Positions 38,831 through 54,467 of a stretch of 64,000 bases of DNA are shown here, piece after piece. Numbering within the stretch: the stretch's first letter is position 1; each line of letters starts with the position of its first letter. The position numbers and the translations under genes were made by a program. Under the pieces are notes generated by a model. It did not search any database, was not told where the DNA came from, and saw only the letters and a program-made list of their open reading frames with translations. The stretch is from Eucalyptus grandis. Its lineage: Eukaryota; Streptophyta; Magnoliopsida; Myrtales; Myrtaceae. The stretch spans positions 57,667,864 to 57,731,863 of the forward strand of contig NC_052614.1 of NCBI RefSeq assembly GCF_016545825.1, read 5' to 3'.

Positions 38831-38950
38831 CTAGAGCTGAGAGGGATCCGTTTTTGGAAAAGATCCGACCTGGAATAAGGCCCAATTAAAAACGGGCCGA
38901 CCCGGTCTGCTCTTCTTGGAATTTGTCAGCCCAACAATTGGTCCGGGCCG
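38800..38950 (-). promoter_or_regulatory. Promoter-like cluster: telo-box and site II words
   Basis: AAACCCTAA (telo-box) lies at 38813-38821. GGCCCAAT follows near 38879, and further GGGCC/GCCCA words lie up to about 38950. This combination is common at starts of housekeeping and ribosomal genes. The flanking 38560-38810 is GC-rich relative to its neighbours. The nearest confirmed gene, PEX10, ends at 39741 and is transcribed towards it, so this would belong to another transcription unit. Confidence 0.4.
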
Positions 38951-39740
38951 GGTGCTAAAACGGTTCAATCCCACGTAATCTCAACTAAAATTGTCATTTG
39001 GATTTTCGAATGAGTTCCTTTAGAGCCCTAATCGAACCGACTAAACAAGTTTTGGAGATGAGCAAAGTCCACATATACTTTCCTTAATTTCGTGACCTAT
39101 TTCGATTCCTATTTCAATAAAATATCATTATTTCATCTTTGAAAACAAGTGACAAAGATGTGTTGATCAGTGTCAAACGCATATTAAACGTAACGCATCC
39201 TGTCATATCGAAATTTTCTTTCTTTAATTAGTGTCTTTGTTTTGTCGTGTAAAAGCAGCTCTCTTGACAATATACCAAAAGCAATATGTTGGCGCCTCTG
39301 TTTTCTTGCCCACCATAGTTTGTCTTCAAAGGATAATTTGTTGAACTTCTTGTGCCGGTGCTTTGAAAAGATGCCGTATGATCTTAAGACTCGAACCTCG
39401 AATTTCAAACATAGTATAACGTGGATCTGAATGCTAAGAACATTCCAATAGAGACGCCAATAAATTCATTTGGCGAACCTCAAAAGATTTAGTGTACATC
39501 ATCCGATCGTTATTTGTAGATCAGTATGAAAAGGGAGACCAACGTTACATGATGCGAAAATTGATGGCTCCTGGCTCCAATGGCCACGGTCAGCAGTTCA
39601 GGAGATCAAAATTACAACATTCATTCCGAGCTGTGGACGCGAAAAATTGGCCACTCACCACCTAGGTAACAAGAGGCAGCTGCTTTGCTTCTTTCTTATT
39701 CTTTCCACCAGCTAAAGATTGTGATGCACTTTAAAATGGA
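38951..39740. other. PEX10 3' flank, no other gene
   Basis: AT-rich with short open frames only. It should contain the PEX10 3' UTR next to 39741. Confidence 0.55.
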
Positions 39741-43164
<3,424 letters not shown>

Positions 43165-43306
43165 CTCTCTCTCTCTCTCTTTTCTCTGCTCTGCTTTGCT
43201 CTGTGCCTTCGTGCGTCCGGCGAACGAGGAAGGTTCGGATAGGGACGAGCAACAAAACGGCGCCGTCAGACCACTGCAAAAACCCCAAAAACAGAAATTA
43301 AAAATT

Positions 43307-43312
43307 AAAAAA
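43307..43312 (-). terminator. Pol III T-run terminator of tRNA-Asp
   Basis: Six A on the plus strand, meaning six T on the tRNA strand, starting eight nucleotides past the tRNA 3' end. Confidence 0.75.
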
Positions 43313-43319
43313 TGGAATT

Positions 43320-43391
43320 CGCCGTTGCCGGGGATCGAACCCGGGTCACCCGCGTGACAGGCGGGAATACTTACCACTATACTACAACGAC
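43320..43391 (-). tRNA. tRNA-Asp (anticodon GUC)
   Basis: A 72-nt minus-strand tRNA gene. The 5' acceptor strand GTCGTTG pairs with CAACGGC (one T-G pair), leaving G as discriminator base (43320). The D-arm contains TAGTGGTAAGTA, the anticodon loop is CTGTCAC, and the T-arm has GGTTCGATCC (B box). No intron. A T6 run on its strand (43307-43312) starts eight nucleotides past the 3' end and would serve as RNA polymerase III terminator. CAA triplets lie just upstream of the 5' end, as is usual for plant tRNA genes. It sits 156 nt upstream of the PEX10 start codon. Confidence 0.97.
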
Positions 43392-43965
43392 CTTGTTGTT
43401 TTGTTTTAATTTCAATTCATATAACTCAAAGTTACCGGATAAGTGCCTCCACAATCCTAGTGCTCGTAAACAAAGTGTAATTTAATCTTAAAATTTTTAA
43501 AATGTACAATTAAAATCTTAAATTATCATGAAATTGGTTAAAACTCAAAAAGTTAATTAAATTTAAACTTTCAAATTTGTCAAACCAAGTCATTTCGTTA
43601 ACATCATATTTCAAAAATTTTATGATTCAAATTGCACTTTTGTAACAAATATTAAGATTTTATTGTACTTTTTTTAGAGTTTTGGGATTTAATCGTACTT
43701 TCATGAAAAATTTAATAATTTAATTATACATTTTTAAAAGTTTCAAAACTTCAATTGTAATTTTATGATAAATTTTAGATTTATAGTGTATTTATCCTAA
43801 AATTAAAGGTTGGTTCTCTTTCTGCTTGCACTACATGTGCGGATAACGTTCTTCTGGTTAGGGCCGTCGCTTATCTCCCTCCCTCTCTCTCTCTCTCTCC
43901 TTTCTCTAGCTGAAATTTTAGCAACGCCGAAGTGGAAACATTCCGTATCGGCGCGGTGAGCGAAA
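43392..43965. other. AT-rich spacer and NDHU 5' UTR
   Basis: About 43430-43800 is very AT-rich, with repeated words of the type TTTAATTGTACTTT / AATTTTAATT, probably repeat-derived. From about 43875 to 43900 a (CT)n tract lies in the likely 5' UTR of the plus-strand gene. No separate gene is seen. Confidence 0.55.
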
Positions 43966-45033
43966 ATGGCTATGTCCGCCGCTTCCACCGTATCCATCCC
44001 GTGCCGACCTTCTCCATCCCCACCGCCATGTTCCTCGTTCCCGCTCAACACCGCCCTCGCGTTCCCTACCAAACCCAGGAGATCAATCCTCATCGCGTGC
44101 TCCTCCGGCGACAACCCGGCCGAGACCAACGCGGCGACGGCGACGACGGCGGCAGAGAGCGACGACGCCTCGGAGAGCTCCATCGAAGCTCCCGACTTGG
44201 CCCCGTCTCTGATCTCCGCTCTCAACGTGGAGCGAGCCCTCCGCGGCATCGGTAAGGACTTCCAATCTTCAGCCCGCAAAGCCTCGTTCTTTACGGGGGT
44301 GCTGTTTCAGTCGTGTCCTGCTTAGAGTTTTGTTCCGGGAAGAGCGTCAAAGAGCGCGGACTTGATTGGTTTTGGTTTTAGAATGCAGCCATCACGGACG
44401 CGGATCATTACGGTCGCCTCGGGCTCCCGAGAAAATGCCCCTACGAGCAGGTGGCCGGGGCGTACAGGAAGAAGGTTGAAGAAGCGAAGAGCGAGGGGCT
44501 GGAAGAGGAGGAGCTCAACGAGAAGCTGGAACAGCTGAAGGTGAGCGACGAGAGGGTTTCGAGCTCGAGGTCTTGTGCGAGAAAGCTTGGAATGGTCGAC
44601 GATTCTGACGTTGTGGGCATGCGATTTTTGGGGACAGGAGTCGTACAGGATACTGTCGTCGGCGGAAGAGAGGAGGCTGTACGATTGGAGCTTGGCCAGG
44701 AGCCAGAAGCCGGACAGATACATGTGGCCTTTCGAGGTCGACATCGCTCGGGCCACTCCGGACACTCCTCCTCCGCAGGTACACTCAACTCAAACTTCTC
44801 CATCTTTTGCTTAATCTAGATTTTGCGACGCGCGCATTTTGAATTTGCTCGACGCTGAATCGCTCGAACAATCTCGAATGGACCGTCGATGTGCCTGACG
44901 AGTTGGTTTGATGAGAGTCGGAGCTTTTGCGGTGCAGGAGCCGGAGGACGAGGGGCCGACGAGACTTGTGGGTTACTTCATACTTGGATGGGTGGTATTG
45001 TCCTTCGTATTATCAATTGCTCTCAATCGATAG
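43966..45033 (+). CDS. NDHU: Chloroplast NDH complex subunit U
   Basis: Exons 43966-44251, 44389-44540, 44638-44778 and 44938-45033 total 675 nt, giving 224 aa (the Arabidopsis protein is close to this length). NdhU belongs to the electron-donor binding subcomplex of the chloroplast NADH dehydrogenase-like complex, which works in cyclic electron flow around photosystem I. Residues 1 to about 45 are Ser/Pro/Ala-rich with few acidic residues, as in a plastid transit peptide. Residues from about 99 to 170 form a J-like domain (DHYGRLGLPRKCPYEQVAGAY ... SYRILSSAEERRLYDW) that lacks the HPD tripeptide, so it is not expected to stimulate Hsp70. The last exon encodes one transmembrane helix (about 203-222) near the C-terminus. 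The splice junction of exon 2 was chosen at the second of two AG sites because it alone keeps the conserved AITDADHYGRLG frame. It is divergent to PEX10 with the tRNA between them. Confidence 0.92.
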
Positions 45034-47539
45034 TTCATCAGATGATGTATCGAGTTTGTGAAACGAATCTCCCAAAGAGAGATCTTGAATTGGATGAAGC
45101 ATGGTTCTTGAATTAGTTGTAAATCATAGTAATTCTTAATTGGAACCCAATGCTACCAAAGATTGACCAACTAGTGTCTAGATAGATCTGGGTATTAGAA
45201 AGACTATCATTCTTTACTCAGATTTTCAATTTCTTCTTGGCATAACTCGAGATGATATGTTTGTAAGAAACTACTATTTGGGTCGGTACAAAATTACCAC
45301 TATCACTATTGACAATATGATGGTTTACTTAGGTTGAATTATGCCTCACAATTCAACTAGGGACTCCCTTTCAACTTAAATGTCATTATTTTTTCTATTC
45401 AAGAAAACTTTACTATTGAGAATCATTTCTAGTTCATTATAACACAACTTCATGAATGTAAGTTTTGGAAGATGAACATACTTCTACGTTCTATAATGTC
45501 GTGTCTCTCACTAAAATTACAAGCCTGAGCATTGTGCTTTGGTTGTAAAAGGGCAGGGTAGCACAACAAAATGTTGCAGATTTGACTAAGTTCGATGCTC
45601 AATCCAAGGTAAACATTTGTTTTCTGCACAATCCAATGGTCAAGTTGACAAAATAACTCATTTTATCAAGAATTGACTCCGTTCAACTTGTCTTATGATC
45701 AAAATCTTGTTCGCACAATTTTGAGAGAATAAATGTACTAATCTATTTCTTTATATGTTTTTCAAGAAGCGACCGTCAATATCAAAACATTGGTGAATCT
45801 CGAAATTTTTTCGTCTCACTAAATTTATATATAATTTATTAAAAGTTCCAACCGAATGATACGAAACTCTTGTGCCTGGCCCAACTCGTGCCATCCCTAG
45901 GGGCCAAGGCCATTTGGGCAGATTTGATGGGCCGAAAAGCTCGTCGCTTCTCTTATTTTCGAGTCTTGGACGATTAGCTTCTTTACAAAGGTGGTTCATC
46001 TCGACCAATCGAGCAATCGTGCGTATCTTTCGGGAGCCATTGAACATGCATGGTCAAGCCGAGTGGCATGGAACCCGGTTTCGCAAATTTCTAAGATTGC
46101 GCCTTTTGGATCTGGCCTGTTTGAGCTTTCCTAGTTCTTGGCCCATCTTGGACGTTCGAGAGGGATTCTGCGGACAAGCTTACTTGCACGGTTGCACCTC
46201 TATCCTCTCTGTCATTTTCACTTTGCTTGCACATAGGTAACTTCCATTAAGCATAGAGATAGGAGGATGGCCAATCCCTATCGGTAGTAAAAAGGAACTC
46301 CAGAAAAAAACAAAGTTGCGTGAAGAGGGAAAGTTTCATTGATTGCTTGGACGATCTTATTGTTCTGTTAAAAAAATGATTTTTTTTTTTTTATCTGTGT
46401 TGGTACTTCTTTTAAAGAATAGGTAATTTTTGGTTTTGATTTTTTTTTTCTGTTCACCTGATTTGTCAGTAACTTGTGAATATTTTATCGACACTATTAT
46501 GAAAATGTTTTGATGCTTTCTCCACAAAAATAGCTAAACATGTGTGCAGCAGTTTACTTACCAACTATTAAAAATATGAAAGTTGATAATTCCATAACGG
46601 TATTGGCAAATTACCAACAAGTTACTCAGATAAAAAGTCATTGGTCTCTTCTTCTTCTTCTTCTTCTTTTAATAATAAAAATAAAAATATCAACAGTTTT
46701 CTGATACTTATCAACATTTATTAAAGTCTACCAAATCCGCATGTGAAGCATGGAAGTATAGAAGTCTGCTGGTTGATTGAATCTCACTGTCACTTAACCA
46801 AAAAATCAAACTAATCATCCATTGCAATGACTTAATAGGTTTTACCTTGCAAGAACGTTAGGTGGGCTTTGCTGGCCGAAAGAAAGAAGTTTAGGTGGCT
46901 TTGCCTTTGATTTGCTCCTCAAGATGAATGTTTCCGAGAAGTGTCCACTTCAGTAATACTTTCCCACATGATTAGTGATAAACTTTCAAAATTCGACCAT
47001 TTTTAACGGGTAGATGTCCTTTTCCTCCCATAATTTCGTTGTTATATGCAGGTACATTGTTCCTACAAGAAATCACAAACATTTTAGATGTGAGAAATGA
47101 ATGAAACATGATCACGTTTTTGTTGCTAGGCTTGGAGTAGTACAGTGCATTCCCGAGGCTTGTTTATAATTAACTTGGAGAAAAAAAGTGTGAGATTCAG
47201 CGAGATCATTATTGAGTTCTAGTTGTATTCAGAATAGCATAACAACTCAAACATCGAGTGAAGGCGAGTCTTGAGCTTTGACACGGGCTGCTCTTGAATC
47301 TTACTGAGTGACCATATAACTTGGCTTCGAGCTATGCTCATATCTAGATAATTAATCGAGTCAAGTTCAAATACATTACAAGTCAACTCGAGTTTCAATA
47401 TCACATTAAATTGATCTTGACATTTAGGAATGACAACCTCAGCAGTTTGTCCCAATGGGTCCTAGTGGGCCCCAGTTTGTTGAGGTCACGTTATGGTATT
47501 GATCTTTAACCTCACGGATGAAACCTTATTTGACCAAAA

Positions 47540-49170
47540 TTCAATTATTAACTCGTTGCCAGATGATATATGGATGCGTGGTAGGACACTAGACACTCGA
47601 TTGAAGGTCCAGGAGCGGTACTTTCTTGTAGATTTACATTTAGCAGTTTGAGCTGTCCTTTTGAAATTTCAAATCTTAAGGGCGAAGTAATAATCCCCAT
47701 TTAATAGGTTGAAATGAGACTAGTGTGAAATGGAAAAGATGCGGCCTGACTTTAATCATAAGTCGTTGCATTCGAAAGAAAGTATTATTAAATGGCATAA
47801 ACTGATCGAGATGGATTGGTTTATAGTATTAAAATATTTAAATATCAAGCAACGTATTTTTTTAATAGCTTAAGTTTTTAAAATGGTTGATAATAATTTC
47901 ACAAAATTTCACATAATATCAGAGTAAGAGGTCTCGAGTTCAAATTTTTCTAGACTCTTCCGGGCTTTAGGTTTAGGGTAAAGTCAAGCCTATGCATGTG
48001 GGGGTATCAATTAAATGTTAAACAATGTTTTATCTAACAATTTAAATTTTTAAAACAGTTGACAATTGTTCCACAAAATCTCACATTAGGTCTCAAGTTT
48101 TTCCCTCAATTACCATTGGTTGCGCATCGAGATCGAGTTAACATAGATTAACATTTAAATATTAAACAAACAATGCATTTATCTAATAGCTTAAACTTTT
48201 AGAATAGTTAACATTAATTTCATAAAATATCATATATAGGTTACAAATATTTCCCTTGAGTACCATTGGTTGTACCATTGGTTGTGCATCGAGATCAAGT
48301 TGACATAGATCATGAGCCAATTTATAGTATTTATATTTAGCTCTCTATGTTAAGGGATGCAATTGCTTAATCTGGTGAGGTGATCTTCTGCTTTTTCCAT
48401 GTAGGGGACAGTCAAGGCACATTAGACATATACTTGGTAATCGGTGCCTGATGACCACCAGGTTTCCTTGATAATGATGATCGAGCCAGCAACGGTGTTG
48501 ATGTAAAAGAAATCCCATATCTTTATGTGAAAAGTTAAAAAAATAATGGATTGAAGTACGAGTTCATCGACATATCACGTTCAACATGATAATATATGAT
48601 AGCGCGGAAGGACACGGACGTTCAATGAAAGGTCCTGGAGCAACGTGAATAGTCTTTAGGAATTTCAAAATCTTAAGGTCGAAGTAATAGTCTAAATTCA
48701 ACAGGTCCGTATGGGACTCGTGAAGTGGAGGAAATGGGACCTTACTTTAATCATAAGTTTTGTCGCATTTCAAAAGAAAGCATTATTATATGGTCTCAAA
48801 GGACTTCATTGAGATAGATTGATTCGTAGGCCGTAAATTTTTCCCTCGAGTACCACAGGTTGCGCACCGAGATTGACTTGACATTGATTATGGACTAATT
48901 TATAGTGACCATACGCAATTCTCTAAGTTAAGGGATGCAATTGCTTAATCTGGTGAGGTGATTTTCTACTGTATTTTTTTTTTTTTTTTTGGTAAAAGGT
49001 GATTTTCTACTGTATTCATGAAGGGGACAATTGAGAAAACAGAAGACATATAGAGGCAAAGTTTGTTGGTGAACGCCTTACCTACTTGGCAATTGGTGCC
49101 TGGTGACTTTCTAACTTTCCTTAATATGTTGATTGGGCTAGTAGTGGTGTTGACGCAATTTTTTCCTCCC
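47540..49170. repeat. Diverged tandem duplication of about 1 kb
   Basis: Copy A (about 47540-48515) and copy B (about 48560-49170) share blocks in the same order. These include AATCTTAAGG(G/T)CGAAGTAATA, CTTTAATCATAAGT, CGAGTACCA, AAGGGATGCAATTGCTTAATCTGGTGAGGTGA and GGTGCCTG(A/G)TGAC. Copy A is longer because it holds a short internal array. Copy B carries a T-run and a duplicated GTGATTTTCTACTGTATT (about 48958-49015). Confidence 0.8.
47855..48310. repeat. Three-unit array of about 150 bp, possibly SINE-related
   Basis: Three similar units begin near 47860, 48030 and 48180. Each has a TAACAGTTTAA/TAATAGCTTAA-type start, then TTTAAAATGGTTGA-type words and CACAAAATCTCACAT-type words. The first unit also carries GAGGTCTCGAGTTCAAAT, which resembles an RNA polymerase III B box, so a tRNA-derived SINE origin is possible but unproved. 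All three lie inside copy A of the larger duplication. Confidence 0.55.
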
Positions 49171-51097
49171 ATGTGACCTCCATTTTTTAGGCATATTCTC
49201 CCTCAATTCAAATATGCTTTTGTGTCAGCATATCTCAATTTAAATTTCCACGTCGTTAACCTGCACAACATTGTTGTAGCCCAACGCTCTCCTGCACCAT
49301 GCATGGTCTCTATTTTTAATTTCCACCGAAACAAGCCTTAATCATAATATTTCTTCCTTGAAATATATAAGAAACAACAAAATAGATTAGAGCCCACCTA
49401 TCGACCATCGCCTGTGAAGAAACACTTGTTAGGACGTGTAAGATATCTTCACATGGAAAAATCACCTATGAAGAAGTTCAAGTTCAACCCTATCAATACA
49501 TCAAATTGAATTTATCTTTAATCAAAAGCTTAAACTAACAAATTATAGATTATTTATAATATATTAACTGCTTAATAAGGACCGATTATCCAATATTAGA
49601 TGCCTAACCAATGAACAAGTGGCAAAAGTCTAGATATAATTGGGAAATCGTGTGGGAAAACTAAAAGTTACTTGTCCCAATGTACATAACGCAAGTAGTA
49701 CGCTTAAGCAGAAAAGTCCTGTTCGTAGTTGGGGATGAAGAAATATGAGCAAATCTGAAATCCAGATAGGATCATTGAAATTGACACCATGATTTAGCTT
49801 CTACGTCTAGAAAAGGAGAAATCATTAAATGTCTTCATTTCCAGTCCACGAAACTTGATCTTAATTTACTTTATTTTTTACCTCAATCTCTCCAACTTTC
49901 ATATGAAAAAGGTGGATTTTATTAATTAGTGAGCTAAATTTAATTCCAGATACCAAAATTTCTAGGGCATAAACTCCAGAGACACCCAATGGCAAATTTA
50001 CAAATCAAACTAAAATTAGGAGCCTACCTCAACACATATATGATTCGGGCAAAAAAAAAAGCTGCTCGGTCAGAGGGTTAGCATATAATATGCATGCGAT
50101 ATATTATATGTCGCTTTGATGTGGAAATTGCGAACGATGGGATCTATTTTCAACTATTGCCTTAACTTTCTAGATTGAAATTACTACTGATGGTACGGAA
50201 CAATTCATAATTGGAGGAACCATTTCAGGTGCGCTGCCTTTCTTCACCGCACATTTGGCACGATCAGAGACGTTTTGGCCCCATTAACAACATCGTACGG
50301 TGGAAGGTGAATAATGCAACGGTGTAAAGATGACGACCCTTAAATCATATATTATTGCATAAATATCTTAAGTGGCGCTCCATTTGGATTCTTCTCAATT
50401 GACCCGACAGCATTCATGCATCCTCGGACACGTGATCTGATGTGTTCAATCGGACGTTTTTGGTCCGAATCTTGTCAAGGACATGTCAGTCCTAATATCC
50501 GAGTCTCAGTGAGGAGATTCCTTAAGACGTGAAATTGAGTAATTTGCAAGACTCATGTTCATTTCATGATCGATCATTTTTTTAATGGTTTTTCAAATAT
50601 TAGCTATACTCTATATTGGTCAGTTCCATTTTGTCATTTCTCATTAGTTTTTCCTAAAAAAGTAAGTTGTCAAGAATAATTGTTTGTCTTATAAAATTAG
50701 TTAAGCTAATAATCTGATTGACAAAATTTGTATCTTGAGACGATCTATGTAATGAAAATGAGTTTATTCATTTTCATACACTCTTTTTATTTGTCCTATG
50801 TTCCTATGTTCGGTAAAGATCAACTAAAGACCTAACTACTTGGATGCTCACAAAACACCTTTAAACCCTATAAAATAATTAAGAGGCATTGATTTGGCCT
50901 ATGCATGTGACGTCAGTCTAGAGTTGTTTGCACGCAGTTGATGAGATTTGAATAGATGACCTTGAATTTTCGAGCTGAAAATCCTCTTACACTCCCACCA
51001 ATCATGCCAATTCTGAGGGATCAATGCCCGAGTGGGGATTTATTAAGGTACCTAAAAAGGCAGCTCTAATCAAAATTAAATTCTCTATTACATAACA

Positions 51098-51772
51098 TCA
51101 CGGCCATTCCTCAGGATCAAGCACAAATGGAATAGACTCTAGATCTAACGCGTCCTCTTTTGTACAAACACTGCCCGTCCAACTCTCCAGAAGAATTTCT
51201 TCGACGTTAGGTGCAATATTATCAATAGTCTCGAGCATATTCCCCATAAAACGGTCTTGCTCTGCTTGGAAATGATCATCAAGTTCAAAGTCAAAGAGAC
51301 GAATTTCACTAACACCTTGACGAGGAAAATCTTCACGGCGAGCCTCACCAATTTGTGGATCCTGAATGTCACTCGTTGGTTTAAGCAGGGGACCGAGTTC
51401 ATATAGTTTCTCCCAGGCTAGCACCGGGGTGCACTGTGTTGGCTTTGCTCGCACGGGCTGCGGTCTGGTGACGGTCGCCGGCGGCGACTGAGAACTCGAG
51501 GGCTTGACGATGTTGGAATAGCCATTGTTGGCCGAGATCCTTTTGGCTTTGGACTCAGTTGAAGGTGATTCTCGGGAGGGAAAAGAAGACGGTTGATCCT
51601 TAGCTTTCTTCACCAAAGTGGTGTTCCAATAGTTCTTGATTTCATTATCTGTTCGTCCCGGGAGTCTACCTGCGATCAGCGACCATCTACACAAAAAACA
51701 TTAATAATTCTTTCGGTTAAGTTGAATTATTTAGATAAAGTAAGATCACGATCCCTAAACGGCACCAGAGGG

Positions 51773-51816
<44 letters not shown>

Positions 51817-52201
51817 ACCAAGGAGCTTATGGAGTCTGATGATGAGCTCTTCTTCATCATGGGAGATGTTACCCCTTTTGATGTCTGGCCTCAGGTAGTT
51901 TAGCCATCTCAGTCTACAACTCTTGCCACATCTCTTGAGACCTGCAATTCTCAACTTTTTGAGACATGGACTGGATATTTTTCTCTTTAGTTGAATGAAA
52001 TTGAGAGAGAATGAGGAAATGGGTCATGGAAAAAAAAAGAAAGAAAGCAAAGCAAAGAATAAGAATACCAGCTCTCTTGGGAAGATTCCTCCATTGGCCC
52101 TCCCCATGAGCTTTGACATAAGCAGTCAGAATTCTATCTTCCAAGGGAGTCCATGCTCCTCTGTTCAGCCCTACCTTTGAGCAACATGGACTCCTTCCCA
52201 T
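51098..52201 (-). CDS. R2R3-MYB transcription factor (TT2-like, subgroup 5)
   Basis: Exons 52069-52201, 51812-51941 and 51098-51686 on the minus strand total 852 nt, giving 283 aa with two short introns (127 and 125 nt) at the standard R2R3 positions. R2 covers about residues 14-61 (W17, W37, W57) and R3 about 67-112 (W89, W108; the first R3 tryptophan is replaced by I70, as is normal). The bHLH-interaction signature [DE]Lx2[RK]x3Lx6Lx3R is complete from E76 to R95. The C-terminal region has VRAKPTQC (166-173), similar to the subgroup 5 motif of TT2-type proanthocyanidin regulators, and an acidic, Trp-containing end. Role by family: nuclear activator working with bHLH and WD40 partners on flavonoid genes. 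The target pathway is an inference. The DNA-binding domain call is certain; the subgroup is likely. Confidence 0.93.
51776..51810. repeat. (GA)n tract abutting a MYB splice donor
   Basis: About 35 nt of GA on the plus strand, read as CT on the MYB strand. It begins at the very 5' end of intron 2, so the donor reads AACAG|GTCTCTCT. Confidence 0.95.
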
Positions 52202-52242
52202 CTCTCTCTCTCTCTCTCTCCCTCCCTCCCTCCCTCCCTCTC
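52202..52242. repeat. (TC)n and (CCCT)n leader tract of the MYB gene
   Basis: A TC repeat of about 20 nt, then CCCT repeats, directly precede the start codon on the MYB strand. The tract would form nearly the whole 5' UTR if transcription starts about 30 nt from the nearer TATA box. Confidence 0.85.
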
Positions 52243-52330
52243 TGCGCGTCTCTGTATGACTTTATAAGGTGAGATGAAGATGACCGTGCGCGTCTCTGTA
52301 TGACTTTATAAGGTGAGATGCAGATGACCC
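52243..52330 (-). promoter_or_regulatory. 44-bp tandem duplication carrying two TATA boxes
   Basis: Two 44-nt copies (52243-52286 and 52287-52330) differ at only a few positions. Each contains TATAAAG on the minus strand, at 52260-52266 and 52304-52310. These lie about 59 and 103 nt upstream of the MYB start codon. The core promoter of this gene has therefore been locally duplicated. Confidence 0.85.
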
Positions 52331-54467
52331 ATCGGGCCTTTACGTAATTGCCCAAAACGAAAGGCAAAAAGATCTGCCGGTGACGTAGGATAATAGTGCA
52401 CGGCGATGAGGTGGTGCATAATGTCTAACAAGAAACTAGTAGAACATGAGAAAACCCTAATAATGTATGAGTGGTGGGTCGATAATCACGATCATATCGT
52501 TTCTCTTGCTTGAAACAGCGATGAAATTTATCTCGGATCACTTATCGTTACCATAGAAACCATTTAGATCAATCTTTTTAGTAGATTTCTTCCACGAGAT
52601 ACATGCTGAACAAAAAATTTATTTAAATCACACATCATCTTGTGCCAAGAAAAAAATAATAATTTATGTGTGATCCTCGATCGTCCAATTCCAACCTTAG
52701 GGTATAATTATCCTTAAGTTCTTAGGATATGAAAAGCACCTCCGTAAGTTGCTAGGATATGAAAAGTACTTATCATTTGAAAATTAGGAATTCGTTATTC
52801 CCGATGATCGTAGCATGTAGAAAAGAAATACTATTAATGACCACCCCCCGATGGAACTACTTCGCTAATTAAAATTTCTATAGCGGTTAAAATAATGATT
52901 GAACAATTCGATTGTCATAACCTACTTTAGGGGGAAAAAAGCCGAGCTTAATTGGCTTTAGAAGCACACTGTATGCTATTATCGCTTCTCCCTTTTACAT
53001 GATGAACTTTGAGTCTAGATATGAATAATTTATACTTATTATAAGTCATCTTGATCGCATTTAAATGTCATTTGAGCGAAATTACTAAAGCAATATAAGT
53101 TGTAGAATTCACCGTCATTGGAAGTTTAAAACATGCCTATGAAGTGCTCTCAGAACTAGGCCATTTTGAGTGATAGCTGGCTATACATGACAACTTAAAT
53201 GCATGTGTCCCCTCATACCACTTTTGTTAGAAAGGGACTCTCCACTTTCATTCCATCAACGATATGTTGCATCTACAAAATATACTACAATTATTAAATC
53301 TCAAACTGTTGCTTAAATGGTAAGCGAGTTCATTTTTCTCATTTAAATATATGATTCGAATTACGGCACTTATGCATTCTCTTGGTGTCACTCTCAAAAG
53401 CACAAACATGATGTTTCCAATATTTACTCAATATATCATGGGATGAGGAGCTTGCCACACGTGATGAGAATAGTTAATGCTTAAAGAGTCTAGAACACTT
53501 TTTTGATTAAAAAAAGATTTTGCAATTACTTAATTTGCTAATCATTAATTATATTTTGTTTCACAAAAAAGAAAAAAGAGAGAGATAATAATAGATGCCT
53601 AAGTCAACACGCACTCCTATCACAATGATCTTTGGCTTTGGACCGATATTTCTAGACTGGAAATTGGTGCAAAAAGTGGGCCATTGGGAGTCTATAGGCT
53701 CCCCATGCACTTGATAAAAACGCAGTCGCCGATGCACGTTTAATAAATGAACACCACTTTCTCATATCTCTTTTGACAAATCAGACTAAAGGCGACATTT
53801 ACAGTACGCCGATAAAATGTTTATTTCTGATCCAATTATTGACTATGAATAGGACTCGCATTAACGAGAACTCAGAACCTCCAATATTCATCACTTTCAC
53901 ACGGAGGGAAGCTTGTGCAATTCTTTTCTCTATTTTGTTTTTTTGCCAGAAAAAGAGTAGAAATGGGCATGGGTCGTTCTTACACCAATGAAGGAATGAA
54001 GAAAGGAGCACGGACTTGTCAAGAAGACCAAGTACTCGTTCATAATGTCACTGTCCATGGTGATAGATGTTAAGATTTGGGACCACATCATAAGGAAATA
54101 AAGAGTAAAATCAAAAAAGAGAATTCGATATATGAGATTTTATCCCGGTTTACCTTTAAATTAGTGCTTTATTCAATAAGAATCCTGTGTCATCCCGTTG
54201 ATGAGGAGTATGAACCGCACCTTAACAATAAACGTTGAGCATTGTGTCGAAAGAAGCACATCAGTGATCATACATGAATTTGATCTTGTTCTCATTGCAA
54301 AAAAACATGGCAAAATCTAAGTAACTATACTGATCAATGCTTTTGGGTTGGGCTCAAGAGATCTGCGAAGAGCTTTAGGCTTCGGTGGTTTAATTATTTG
54401 AGACCCAATATCAATAGGGGCAATATTTTCACAAGATGAAGAAGACCTTGTTATGAGACTTTGTATT
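52331..54467. other. Intergenic, no gene recognised
   Basis: Presumed upstream region of the MYB gene grading into AT-rich DNA. Short unrelated frames only. Confidence 0.55.

Larger units (their letters stand above)
45034..51097. other. Gene-free, repeat-rich intergenic region
   Basis: After the NDHU 3' flank no gene is recognisable. Contents are AT-rich DNA, a TTGGTAA-type repeat stretch (about 46380-46770), a (CTT)n run near 46650, and a tandem duplication at 47540-49170. Frames up to about 120 codons (for example 45872-46240) have no recognisable domain. Confidence 0.6.
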
